Source: Clostridia bacterium (lineage in GTDB: Bacteria; Bacillota; Clostridia; Oscillospirales; Acutalibacteraceae). Taken from it: 20,882 bases of DNA. Of this stretch, positions 13,047-20,835 are shown one piece after another (the stretch's first letter is position 1; every line of letters starts with the position of its first letter). Location: contig CAAGND010000094.1 of the NCBI GenBank assembly GCA_900771185.1, positions 1-20,882 on the forward strand, in the 5' to 3' direction. A program made the position numbers and the translations under genes. The notes beneath the pieces are model-generated. The model made no database searches. It was given only the letters and a program-made list of their open reading frames with translations, and was not told the DNA's origin.

Positions 13047-13695
13047 GGCCCTTTTCAAGCAGTTCTCCTATCTTGCTCATCACATATCTTGACGCTTCCT
13101 TGAGCTCACTGATCTTAGCGTCCTCAGACAAGTGCAGATCCTCATAAGGAATGACCTCACCGAAGCGCACGGTTATCTTCTTACGGAGCTTGCTCTCACC
13201 CTCAAAATATATGCAGGCCGGGAGAACATCGGCATGGGTGGCTTTAGCCACAAGCGCAACGCCTGACTTCGGTGGGAGCATATTTCCGTCCTTTGATCTT
13301 GTTCCCTCAGGGAAAATTCCGAGAACTTTTCCCTCCTGAACAAGGCGTATTGCATAGTTAATGGAGCGCTGATCCGAGTTCCCCCTGTTTATTGGGAAAG
13401 CATTGCAATGGCGCAGAAGCCATGAAATGATCGGGTTTATGTTAAAAAGCTCCAGCTTTGCCATGTAGTGAATTTTTCTCGGTCGACCGGCAACTATCAG
13501 ACCGGGGTCATAAGAGTTGCGGTGATTCGATGCAATGATAAGCCCGCCCGTCTTAGGGACATTTTCAAGGCCTAAATACTGCGTCTTGAAAAGTATTTTT
13601 GACAGCGGATGAAAAATTGCCACTATCACGTCATAGAACTTTCTGTCTCTGGTATCGTTATAGTCAAACGCTTTACCTTTAATTTTTGCTTCCAT
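13033..13695 (-). CDS. plsC: 1-acyl-sn-glycerol-3-phosphate acyltransferase
   Basis: Makes phosphatidic acid from lysophosphatidic acid at the inner face of the membrane. The 220 residues contain the acyltransferase HX4D motif (NHRNSYDPG, H58 and D63) and FPEGTRSKDG (128-137), which binds the glycerol phosphate. A hydrophobic stretch near 23-36 (VIVAIFHPLSKILF) is the likely membrane anchor. The start codon shares one base with the cmk stop, and the end overlaps the ispH-S1 start, so the three are translationally coupled. The cmk-plsC-ispH/S1 order is typical of Clostridia. Confidence 0.95.
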   Translation of the reverse strand: MEAKIKGKAFDYNDTRDRKFYDVIVAIFHPLSKILFKTQYLGLENVPKTGGLIIASNHRNSYDPGLIVAGRPRKIHYMAKLELFNINPIISWLLRHCNAFPINRGNSDQRSINYAIRLVQEGKVLGIFPEGTRSKDGNMLPPKSGVALVAKATHADVLPACIYFEGESKLRKKITVRFGEVIPYEDLHLSEDAKISELKEASRYVMSKIGELLEKGHEKD

Positions 13696-14360
13696 CAGAG
13701 CTTCTCCTTAATCATTTTTATTATTTTCTCAACAGACTCCTCAAGATTAAGCCCTGTCGTATCGACAAGGGCAGAATCTTCAGCGGGCTTCAGAGGAGCC
13801 AACGCCCGATGTGAATCATTATAATCCCTTTGTTTGAGTTCTGCAAGCACATTTTCGTATTCTACGTTCTCACCCTTTTCAACGAGTTCCTTATAGCGGC
13901 GCATAGCCCGCTCCTCGGGAGAGGCTGTGAGAAAGATTTTTACCTGTGCATTCGGCAATACTACTGTACCTATATCTCGCCCATCCATGATGCAGTTATT
14001 TTTTGCGGCTATATTCTGCTGAAGCGAAAACAGGAATTTTCTGACCGCCGGGACTGCCGAAACAGCCGATGCGGCCATTGAAGCCTCCGGGGTTCTGATT
14101 AACGACGAGACATTTTCCCCGTTGAGAAGCACTGCCTGTTCGCCGTTTTCATATTTTAAATCAACTGAAATCCCGTCGAGTGACTTTTCTATACTCTCGG
14201 TATCGTTGAGATCCGCTCCGGTTCTCATTGCGTTGAGACCTACCGCACGGTAGAGCGCGCCTGTATCTACATACAAAAATCCGAGCTCTTTTGCCGCACG
14301 CTTTGATATTGTACTTTTTCCCGCTCCGCCGGGACCGTCAATCGCTACATTGATTGCCAT
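13695..14360 (-). CDS. cmk: Cytidylate kinase
   Basis: Phosphorylates CMP and dCMP with ATP in the cytoplasm. The 221-residue length is normal. The P-loop is GPGGAGKST (9-17), followed by YVDTGALYRAVG. The insert SVDLKYENGEQAVLLNGENV is the NMP-binding domain specific to bacterial CMP kinases. MDGRDIGTVVLPNAQVKIFLTAS and QRDYNDSHRALAPLKPAED complete the nucleotide and lid regions. It starts 22 bases after the flavoprotein gene and overlaps plsC by one base. Confidence 0.97.
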   Translation of the reverse strand: MAINVAIDGPGGAGKSTISKRAAKELGFLYVDTGALYRAVGLNAMRTGADLNDTESIEKSLDGISVDLKYENGEQAVLLNGENVSSLIRTPEASMAASAVSAVPAVRKFLFSLQQNIAAKNNCIMDGRDIGTVVLPNAQVKIFLTASPEERAMRRYKELVEKGENVEYENVLAELKQRDYNDSHRALAPLKPAEDSALVDTTGLNLEESVEKIIKMIKEKL

Positions 14361-14382
14361 TGTCCTTTTCCTTTCCTGTTAT

Positions 14383-15627
14383 CTATATAATATCTTCAGC
14401 CGCACTTTCACCAGACAAATGTCCGGTTGAAAAAGCTATCTGAAGATTAAAACCGCCTGTATAGGCATCGACATCTATTACTTCTCCTGCAAAATAAAGC
14501 CCGTTTAGAAGCTTTGAGCGCATAGTTTTCGGATCGATTTCAGAGACTTTGACTCCTCCCGAGGTTATAACTGCCTCATCTATCGGCCGGTAGTCGGTCA
14601 CGGTCAGCTCAAGGCGCTTCAAAAGCGATACGAGCCTTGCCCTCTGCTCCTTTGTTATCTGGTTGACCTTTGTACCCATAGGTATGCCGGAAAGTGAAAC
14701 TATTACTGGGACAAGCTTTTTGGGTAGCAAAAAATTCAACGCGTTTATAAAATTGCGGTTAACATTTTCAGAAAAATCCCGGAGCACACGGGCATCAAGC
14801 TGTTCCGGTGTGAGTGCCGGTTTTAGGTCAATATATATTTTATACTTTCCCTTTTTCATGTCACGCATATGCGAGCTGGCGCTCAGAATCATCGGACCGG
14901 ACACGCCAAAATGAGTAAACAGCATCTCACCGAAATCGGAATATACCTTTTTATGCTTTTCGGTGTCCTCAACTGTTATCGCAACATTCTTAAGCGACAG
15001 TCCCTGAAGCTTTGTGCAAAATCCCTCATGAACCTCAAGCGGTACAAGAGACGGCTTTGGCTCAATTATCGTATGACCTGCCTGACGTGCAAGTTTATAG
15101 CCGTCGCCAGTTGAACCGGTCTTCGGATATGACAGTCCTCCGGTAGCAATGACAACGCTGTCAGCATAAAGCTTATCCCCATCAAAAGTGCATACGCCTG
15201 AAACTCGACCGGAATCGATTATAAGTTTCTCTGCCCGGCCGCAAACAATCTCAACGCCGAAGTGCTTGGCGCGGAAGAATAGAGCGTCAACTATATCAGC
15301 GGCACTGTCAGATTCAGGAAAGACTCTGTTGCCCCGCTCCGTTTTGAGCGGCACACGCATATTCTCAAAAAATTCAATTGTGTCAGAAGGCATAAAACGC
15401 GAAAATGCGCTGTACAGAAATCTGCCGTTTACAGGCACGGCGGCTATAAGCTCATTTAATTCACGGCAATTATTGGTCACATTGCATCTGCCCTTGCCGG
15501 TTATCATTATCTTTCTGCCGACTTTTTCGTTACGCTCAAGCAGCACAACCTCGGCTCCGTTTTCTGCCGCCGCACACGCCGCCATAAGTCCCGATGCACC
15601 GCCGCCAATCACAAGCACTTTGGACAT
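14383..15627 (-). CDS. BaiN/HI0933-family NAD(P)/FAD-dependent oxidoreductase
   Basis: A 414-residue flavoprotein of the HI0933/YhiN/BaiN group (also called aminoacetone-oxidase family). The N-terminal dinucleotide fold has VIGGGASGLMAACAAAENG (6-24) and the family marker KIMITGKGRCNVTNN. The mid-region is VVIATGGLSYPKTGSTGDGY, and the C-terminus LNGLYFAGEVIDVDAYTGG followed by NLQIAFSTG closes the FAD site. A member in a bile-acid-inducing Clostridium has been linked to bile-acid dehydroxylation. However, this gene is almost universal next to cmk in Clostridia, so a general redox role is more likely. Its ATG lies 28 bases after the RpiR gene with no terminator between them. Confidence 0.92.
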   Translation of the reverse strand: MSKVLVIGGGASGLMAACAAAENGAEVVLLERNEKVGRKIMITGKGRCNVTNNCRELNELIAAVPVNGRFLYSAFSRFMPSDTIEFFENMRVPLKTERGNRVFPESDSAADIVDALFFRAKHFGVEIVCGRAEKLIIDSGRVSGVCTFDGDKLYADSVVIATGGLSYPKTGSTGDGYKLARQAGHTIIEPKPSLVPLEVHEGFCTKLQGLSLKNVAITVEDTEKHKKVYSDFGEMLFTHFGVSGPMILSASSHMRDMKKGKYKIYIDLKPALTPEQLDARVLRDFSENVNRNFINALNFLLPKKLVPVIVSLSGIPMGTKVNQITKEQRARLVSLLKRLELTVTDYRPIDEAVITSGGVKVSEIDPKTMRSKLLNGLYFAGEVIDVDAYTGGFNLQIAFSTGHLSGESAAEDII

Positions 15628-15655
15628 TCGATTTTCCTCTCATTTTCCGATATTG

Positions 15656-16522
15656 TTATTCATCCTCGTGTGTCTGATAAATCTGATACTCATCCCAAAT
15701 ATTTTCAAGAGTGCTGAGATTATTGTATACCTCCTCGCTCCTGCCCTTTGCGGCGGCCGCTATCAGCGCATTGATAAGACTCAGTGGCGCCACAAGAGAA
15801 TCGACAAACGACACCATATTGCTGCGGGCTATGAGAAGGTGTGTTGCAAAGCGGGCTATCGGTGAGTTTTCACTGTCTGTTACAGATATTACCGTAGCTC
15901 CTCTGTCGGAAATGAACTGAAGCATATTTATCGTCTGCTTTGAATACCGAGGGAAGCTGATGGCTATGCACACATCCTGCGAATTGATTCTGAATGCTTT
16001 TTCAAAGGACTCACCTGTCCCAGTCGGCTCTATGAGCGTCACATGGTCATATACAAAATTCAGATAAAAAGCCGCAAAGCTCGCAAGAGACGCCGAGCTA
16101 CGGACACCGAGAACATATATGTGTCTTGCTCTGTTTATAGCATCGACACTGGCATTGAACGCCTCTCTCGACATATGCTCACGGGTGGCCTTTATTGTAT
16201 CTATATCAGAAGAGAGCGAACGCTCGAGAATATCTCCGCCGCTCATGTCGGCGCTTGCGACCTCCATGCGCTGAACGCTCGTCAGCCTACTTTTGACAAC
16301 CTCCTGAAGGTGCTTCTGAAGCTCGGGATATCCCTCATAGCCAAGCTCTGTGGCAAAGCGGACAACCGTTGATTCACTAACACCGACCTTGTTCCCGAGC
16401 TTGGCGGCCGTCATAAACGCCGCCTTGTCATAATTTTCAGTTATGTAATCGGCGATCTTTTTGTGTCCCTTTGAAAGCGTTGAATAACAGTTCTCAATTT
16501 TTGCAAGCAGAAGCTTTGTCAT
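15656..16522 (-). CDS. RpiR/MurR-family transcriptional regulator (HTH + SIS)
   Basis: A 288-residue regulator. The N-terminal RpiR helix-turn-helix (about 1-77; TAAKLGNKVGVSESTVVRFA, then ELGYEGYPELQK) is followed by a SIS sugar-phosphate-binding domain (about 125-265; IYVLGVRSSASLASFAAFYL, AISFPRYSKQTINMLQFISD and VISVTDSENSPIA). Members usually sense a phosphosugar and control neighbouring sugar genes. It is divergent from the GH95 gene, with 194 bases and two palindromic elements between them, so it is the obvious candidate to control that gene. It also lies head-to-tail with the flavoprotein-cmk block. GGGGGTG upstream of the ATG is the ribosome binding site. Confidence 0.94.
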   Translation of the reverse strand: MTKLLLAKIENCYSTLSKGHKKIADYITENYDKAAFMTAAKLGNKVGVSESTVVRFATELGYEGYPELQKHLQEVVKSRLTSVQRMEVASADMSGGDILERSLSSDIDTIKATREHMSREAFNASVDAINRARHIYVLGVRSSASLASFAAFYLNFVYDHVTLIEPTGTGESFEKAFRINSQDVCIAISFPRYSKQTINMLQFISDRGATVISVTDSENSPIARFATHLLIARSNMVSFVDSLVAPLSLINALIAAAAKGRSEEVYNNLSTLENIWDEYQIYQTHEDE

Positions 16523-16542
16523 GGTGCACCCCCGACTTTTAT

Positions 16543-16548
16543 ATTATA
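16543..16548 (-). promoter_or_regulatory. Probable -10 element of the RpiR gene
   Basis: TATAAT on the minus strand, about 20 bases before the start codon, giving a very short leader. The -35 position (GTGCTA, 16571-16566, 17-base spacer) is poor, which would fit a promoter that is weak or needs an activator. Confidence 0.45.
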
Positions 16549-16608
16549 CCTCTGTTTGTTAATTTTAGCACACGGAATCCACAAAAAGCAAGCTAAAGAA
16601 ACAATATT

Positions 16609-16667
16609 TGCAGGGATTCCTGCATTTTGTCAAAATTATTGACTTGACATGATTCAATAACTATAAT
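16609..16667 (+). promoter_or_regulatory. GH95 gene promoter with two inverted-repeat elements
   Basis: TTGACT (16639-16644), 17 bases and TATAAT (16662-16667) form a near-consensus promoter. GTCAA-AATTA-TTGAC (16629-16643) is a perfect 5+5 inverted repeat overlapping the -35. Just upstream, 16609-16624 is a 16-base palindrome (TGCAGGGATTCCTGCA) matching at 7 of 8 pairs. Its GGATTCC core occurs inverted (GGAATCC) at 16574-16580 toward the RpiR gene. These are good candidate operators for the divergent RpiR-type regulator. The promoter is seen directly; the operator assignment is inference. Confidence 0.75.
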
Positions 16668-16716
16668 AATACTGCTTGACAACAGAATTTTACTGCACAA
16701 AAAGGAGAAGAAAGAA

Positions 16717-19008
16717 ATGAGAGATTCCTCTGTTCTCTGGTATAAAAAACCCGCAGACTATTGGGTTCAGGCTCTGCCCGTCGGCAACGGCTCTCTCGGA
16801 GGCATGATATACGGCGGAGTAAGGCAGGAGAAAATAGCTCTCAACCACGACGAGCTTTGGACCGGCCATCCGCAGGATACAACTCGTTCCGGCGCTGCCG
16901 AGGCCTTCCGTAACGCCCGAAATCTTGCTCTTGAGGGAAAGCTCAGTGAATCGCAAAAGCTGATTGAATCGGACTTTCAAAGCACATGGAGCCAGGCATA
17001 TATGCCGCTTGGAGATCTGACAATCGACTTTGACGGTGCAAAGCGGTATCGACATTACCGCCGTTCTCTTGACCTTGATGAGGCTGTCTCATACGTTGAC
17101 TACGAACAGGGTGTGCGCCGGATGCACCGTGAGGTCTTTGCCTCCTTCCCCGACAAGCTAATTGCAGTGCGCATAACCTGCGAAGGCGGGCATTTTTCAA
17201 TGAATGTGTCTCTCAAATCCCAGCTTCGCAACTGTGTGGAAACAGACGGTTCAATGCTTATCATGAGCGGAGAAGCCCCATCGGATAACAACAAAGACGG
17301 CAGTACGGGGAAGTGGCACTATCTCGATGATGACAATCTCAGAGGCATGCTTTTCACATCCGCGCTGAAAATCGACACAGATGGCTCTGTCAGCGCCGGA
17401 GACGGGTTTCTGAGCGTATCGCACGCAACAGAAGCCACAATATGGTTCACAGCACAAACCAGCTTCAACGGCTTTGACAAAAATGCATATACTGACGGTA
17501 AACCTCACAGAGAGCCTTGCCTTGAAAATCTCGGCAGAGAGCTGTGCTATGAGGAGATAAAGCACCGCCACATTGAGGACTACCGCTCGCTTTACGGGCG
17601 GGTCGAGCTTGACCTCGGCTCAAGCGGCAAGGATAACATCCCAACAGGACAAAGGCTACGTGAATTCGGCAAAACGAAGGATGACCTCGGTCTTTACACA
17701 CTGCTTTTCAACTTCGGCAGATATCTGTCCATTGCGTCCTCACGCCCCGGTTCACAGCCCTCAACGCTTCAGGGCATTTGGAACGACAAATATTCCCCGC
17801 CGTGGAATTCAAACTATACGGTCAACATAAACACGGAGATGAACTACTGGCCCGTCCTGCCCTGCGACATGGCGTCACTCAATCTTCCGCTCATCGAAAT
17901 GCTTCGTGATCTGTCAGTCGCCGGAGAACACGCCGCAAAGGTGCAGTACGGCTTTGACGGTTTTGTCTCACACCACAATGTTGATATATGGCGGCTCTCA
18001 ACCCCTGTTTCGGGAAGCGCTGTGTGGGCCTTTTGGCCGATGTCATCAGGCTGGCTGTGTGAGCATATATTCGCTCATTATGAGTATACGAAAGATATAG
18101 ATTTTCTGCGTGACACTGCCTATCCTATTATGAAAAAGGCGGCAAAGTTCTACATAGACTATCTTGTCGAAGACAAAGACGGTTATCTCATAGCCGCGCC
18201 CTCCACCTCACCCGAGAACAATTTTCTCTATAAAGGTTCTGTGTGCGCCGTTTCGCAGACCTCAACAATGACAATGAGTATCATTCGTGAGCTGTTTGAA
18301 AACTGCATCAAGAGCTGCGAGATTCTCGGCGAGGACAAAGAATTTGCGAACTTGCTGAGCGAAAAACTTCAAAAGATGCTGCCGTTTAAGATAGGATCAA
18401 AGGGGCAGCTTCTCGAATGGTATGAGGAATACAAAGAAGTTGAACCGCATCACCGTCACTGCTCCATGCTCTACGGTCTGCACCCTGCACACCTCATCAC
18501 CGTCGATGATACTCCCGAACTGGCACAGGCATGCAGACGCTCACTTGAGCTAAGGGGCGACGAAGGAACAGGCTGGAGCCTAGGTTGGAAGATAAACTTC
18601 TGGGCACGTCTGCGCGACGGAAATCACGCTTTGAAGCTGTTTGAGCGACAGCTTCGCTTCAAGAGAGCCGGTATAAGCGCCAGCGGAGGCGGAACATATG
18701 AGAATCTGTTCGACGCTCATCCTCCGTTCCAAATAGACGGCAATTTCGGCGCTGTCAGCGGCGTTTGCGAGATGCTGCTCGACAGTGTTGACGACAGAAT
18801 ATATCTGCTCCCCGCTTTGCCGGACAAATGGGCAAACGGCAGTGTAAAAGGACTGCTTGCAAAAGGCGGCATAAAGGTTGATATGGAATGGCAGAACGGA
18901 AAGCTCACCTCCTATTCGCTATGCGGGCACGGAAAGCCCTGCGTAATATACAAAGGCACTAAAACCGTCCATGAGTTAAACGGTGAAAAAATTACGGTGA
19001 AATGCTGA
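16717..19008 (+). CDS. GH95 glycoside hydrolase (alpha-L-fucosidase / alpha-L-galactosidase)
   Basis: A 763-residue inverting glycosidase of family GH95. The N-terminal beta-domain opens YKKPADYWVQALPVGNGSLG, with LNHDELWTG. The (alpha/alpha)6 barrel carries NYTVNINTEMNYWP (N370 and N372, matching the water-activating asparagines of bifidobacterial AfcA), TSPENNF (E500, the likely general acid) and FQIDGNFG (D674). The C-terminal beta-sandwich has YLLPALPDKW. It releases alpha-1,2-linked L-fucose, or L-galactose in some members. There is no signal peptide, so it works in the cytoplasm on imported oligosaccharides. AAGGAG (16702-16707) is nine bases before the ATG. Its promoter faces an RpiR-type regulator. 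A HAD phosphatase gene follows after 76 bases with no terminator seen. Confidence 0.94.
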   Translation: MRDSSVLWYKKPADYWVQALPVGNGSLGGMIYGGVRQEKIALNHDELWTGHPQDTTRSGAAEAFRNARNLALEGKLSESQKLIESDFQSTWSQAYMPLGDLTIDFDGAKRYRHYRRSLDLDEAVSYVDYEQGVRRMHREVFASFPDKLIAVRITCEGGHFSMNVSLKSQLRNCVETDGSMLIMSGEAPSDNNKDGSTGKWHYLDDDNLRGMLFTSALKIDTDGSVSAGDGFLSVSHATEATIWFTAQTSFNGFDKNAYTDGKPHREPCLENLGRELCYEEIKHRHIEDYRSLYGRVELDLGSSGKDNIPTGQRLREFGKTKDDLGLYTLLFNFGRYLSIASSRPGSQPSTLQGIWNDKYSPPWNSNYTVNINTEMNYWPVLPCDMASLNLPLIEMLRDLSVAGEHAAKVQYGFDGFVSHHNVDIWRLSTPVSGSAVWAFWPMSSGWLCEHIFAHYEYTKDIDFLRDTAYPIMKKAAKFYIDYLVEDKDGYLIAAPSTSPENNFLYKGSVCAVSQTSTMTMSIIRELFENCIKSCEILGEDKEFANLLSEKLQKMLPFKIGSKGQLLEWYEEYKEVEPHHRHCSMLYGLHPAHLITVDDTPELAQACRRSLELRGDEGTGWSLGWKINFWARLRDGNHALKLFERQLRFKRAGISASGGGTYENLFDAHPPFQIDGNFGAVSGVCEMLLDSVDDRIYLLPALPDKWANGSVKGLLAKGGIKVDMEWQNGKLTSYSLCGHGKPCVIYKGTKTVHELNGEKITVKC

Positions 19009-19084
19009 CAAATCAAATTTATCCAGCCCTGCCTTTAACATGGGTAAAAAAACTACAAATATCGTCAGCGCAAGGAGTTTTTTA

Positions 19085-19648
19085 ATGACCTTTGATCTAT
19101 ATGATTTTGACAAGACGGTTTTTCCCGTTGACTCGGAGAGCGTTTTTTATCTTTTCTGCCTTGTCCGCAGACCGTGGATAATCATTATGCTCCCCTACCA
19201 ACTCATATGTCTGATGTGCTTTTTTCTCCACATCGGCGGCGACAAAATGAAAGCTCGTTTTTTCTGCTTTCTGCGGCTTATCGACAGTGAGAAAATGGTT
19301 CAAAAATTTTGGGAGAAAAAAGAGAAACGTATATATCCTTTTTTCAAACCTGAAAATCGCGACTTGCCCGCCGTTGTCTGTTCTGCTTCGCCCGAATTTC
19401 TGTTGCGTCCCATATGCGAGAAATATAAGGTTCACACGCTCATCGCCACGCGGCTTGACCCGAAAACCGGCAAATTGGACGGTCTGAACTGCAAAGGCAA
19501 AGAGAAGGTTCTGAGGATAAACGCCGCCTTGCCGGGGGCGAAATTCCACAAGGTTTTTTCTGATTCCCTCGAAAGTGATGCTCCGATATTCGCTCTGGGC
19601 GAGATAAATTATCACGCTAAGGGCGGAAAGCTCGAAAGAATCAAATAA
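19085..19648 (+). CDS. HAD-IB family phosphatase-like protein
   Basis: A 187-residue haloacid-dehalogenase-superfamily protein related to SerB-like subfamily IB. Motif I is YDFDKTVFP (D7, D9, T11), motif II is VVCSASPEFLL, and motif III is KVFSDSLESDAPIFALG. The insert after motif I is strongly hydrophobic (RPWIIIMLPYQLICLMCFF, about 30-48), suggesting membrane contact. The late acidic motif is SDSLESD rather than the GDSxxD usual in SerB, so catalysis should not be assumed to be phosphoserine-specific. AAGGAG (19072-19077), seven bases upstream, fixes the ATG at 19085; the frame is open further upstream without a ribosome binding site. Probably co-transcribed with the next gene (17-base gap). 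Substrate unknown. Confidence 0.85.
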   Translation: MTFDLYDFDKTVFPVDSESVFYLFCLVRRPWIIIMLPYQLICLMCFFLHIGGDKMKARFFCFLRLIDSEKMVQKFWEKKEKRIYPFFKPENRDLPAVVCSASPEFLLRPICEKYKVHTLIATRLDPKTGKLDGLNCKGKEKVLRINAALPGAKFHKVFSDSLESDAPIFALGEINYHAKGGKLERIK

Positions 19649-19665
19649 AGCAGAGATGATAAAAA

Positions 19666-20457
19666 ATGATAATCGACAGCCATGTTCACATTTATCCCGA
19701 TAAAATCGCTCACAAGGCATCTAAGGGTATAGGTGATTTTTACGGCCTTGACATGAGACTTGACGGAACCGTTGGAACACTTCTCAAAGTCGGTGACGCA
19801 GCCGGAGTCGACCGGTTTCTCGTTCACTCTGTCGCCACTACGCCGCACCAGGTTCGCTCAATAAATTCTTTTATATCTGACAGTGTAAAAGAACATCCCG
19901 ATCGTTTCATAGGCTTTGCGACACTTCACCCCGACTGTGAGGATATTCCCGAAATAGTTGATGAGGCAATTTCTCTCGGGCTGGCAGGCATAAAGCTGCA
20001 CCCTGATTTCCAGGAATTTGACATAGACTGCCCGAGAGCCATGAGGATGTATGAAGCCATTGAGGGCAAAATGCCCGTTCTCTTCCACACCGGAGACTAC
20101 CGCACACAGTATTCAAAGCCGCTGAAAATAATAAACGTTCTCCGCAAGTTTCCGAAACTTGACGTCATTGCAGCCCATTTCGGCGCGTGGTCGGAATGGG
20201 GTAACGGCGCAAAAGAGCTTGCCGAGGCTGGAGTTTATGTTGACACCTCAAGCAGTTTTTATGCCATGACCCATGTAAGGATAATGGAGCTCATAAACAT
20301 TTTCGGAACCGATCATATTTTCTTTGGCTCGGATTATCCGATGTGGAATGTCAAAAACGAGCTTGAAACCTTCATGTCTCTGCCGCTGAGCGATGAGGAC
20401 AAAGAAAAAATTCTGCACCTCAACCTTGAAAACCTGCTGGCAAAGTATAAAAAATAA
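19666..20457 (+). CDS. Amidohydrolase-superfamily metal-dependent hydrolase (TIM barrel)
   Basis: A 263-residue protein of the amidohydrolase_2 type. Metal ligands and active-site residues appear in order: H6 and H8 (IDSHVHIYP), H112 (GIKLHPDFQ), H141 (VLFHTGDY), H171 (IAAHFGAW) and D223 (FFGSDYPMW). Relatives include decarboxylases of aromatic or amino acids, lactonases and uncharacterised hydrolases; the set here does not distinguish them. The ribosome binding site is weak (AGAGATGAT, six bases before the ATG), suggesting coupling to the HAD gene upstream. Proximity to GH95 and a YdjC-type deacetylase is compatible with a sugar-lactonase role, but that is speculation. Confidence 0.9.
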   Translation: MIIDSHVHIYPDKIAHKASKGIGDFYGLDMRLDGTVGTLLKVGDAAGVDRFLVHSVATTPHQVRSINSFISDSVKEHPDRFIGFATLHPDCEDIPEIVDEAISLGLAGIKLHPDFQEFDIDCPRAMRMYEAIEGKMPVLFHTGDYRTQYSKPLKIINVLRKFPKLDVIAAHFGAWSEWGNGAKELAEAGVYVDTSSSFYAMTHVRIMELINIFGTDHIFFGSDYPMWNVKNELETFMSLPLSDEDKEKILHLNLENLLAKYKK

Positions 20458-20496
20458 GTCCGCGGTTGCACAGACGCTATTAAAAGAACGACTCGA

Positions 20497-20590
20497 TGTC
20501 ATTCTGAGAAACCAAGCAGCGGGGAGTCTTGAGATTTCACGGACTCACAAATGATTCCACGCTATTCTCAGAATGGCATTTTTTATTTTT
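20497..20590 (+). repeat. Nested hairpin repeat, also usable as a terminator
   Basis: TGTCATTCTGAGAA (20497-20510) pairs with TTCTCAGAATGGCA (20565-20578): 14 bp with one T-G pair. The 54 bases between contain a second small stem, GAGTC/GACTC (20525-20529 with 20541-20545). TTTTTATTTTTTTT follows the right arm, so the RNA form would end transcripts of the amidohydrolase gene. The GTCATTCTGAG start resembles intergenic repeats that I recall as common in gut Clostridia; copy number cannot be judged here. The remainder of 20458-20729 is AT-rich, with no supported gene. Confidence 0.65.
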
Positions 20591-20729
20591 TTAAAATATA
20601 GCAGACATATATCTATTCTATACAAATCTTTGTTATTCAAGGTTCCCAGCGCTATCCGGCATTTCGGCATTTCTTTGGATAAAGATTATAAAAAGCAATC
20701 ATTATATTGTAAATCTACGCAAAAAAACA

Positions 20730-20758
20730 TTGCCAAAATTTCGGGAATAGTGTATAAT
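20730..20758 (+). promoter_or_regulatory. Sigma-A promoter of the YdjC/ChbG-type gene
   Basis: TTGCCA (20730-20735), 17 bases and TATAAT (20753-20758). The expected start near 20765 gives a leader of about 70 bases ending with AAGGAG at 20823-20828. Confidence 0.75.
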
Positions 20759-20784
20759 TAATTATATGCAATGTTCTGAAAATA

Positions 20785-20815
20785 AGAGGGATTACAGACG
20801 GATGCTGTTCCCTCT
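20785..20815 (+). other. Hairpin in the leader of the YdjC/ChbG-type gene
   Basis: AGAGGGA (20785-20791) pairs with TCCCTCT (20809-20815), and inside it ACAG (20794-20797) pairs with CTGT (20805-20808). It lies eight bases before the ribosome binding site. There is no U-tract, so it is not a terminator. It could stabilise the mRNA or bind a regulator. Confidence 0.5.
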
Positions 20816-20835
20816 AAAATATAAGGAGTAAAATT

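Noticed and set aside
19097..19720. 207-codon minus-strand frame opposite the HAD phosphatase gene
   Set aside because: Antisense shadow; the plus strand has HAD motifs and a strong ribosome binding site.
20573..20761. 62-codon frame before the deacetylase gene
   Set aside because: It begins within the hairpin repeat and its end covers the predicted promoter; composition is that of AT-rich noncoding DNA.
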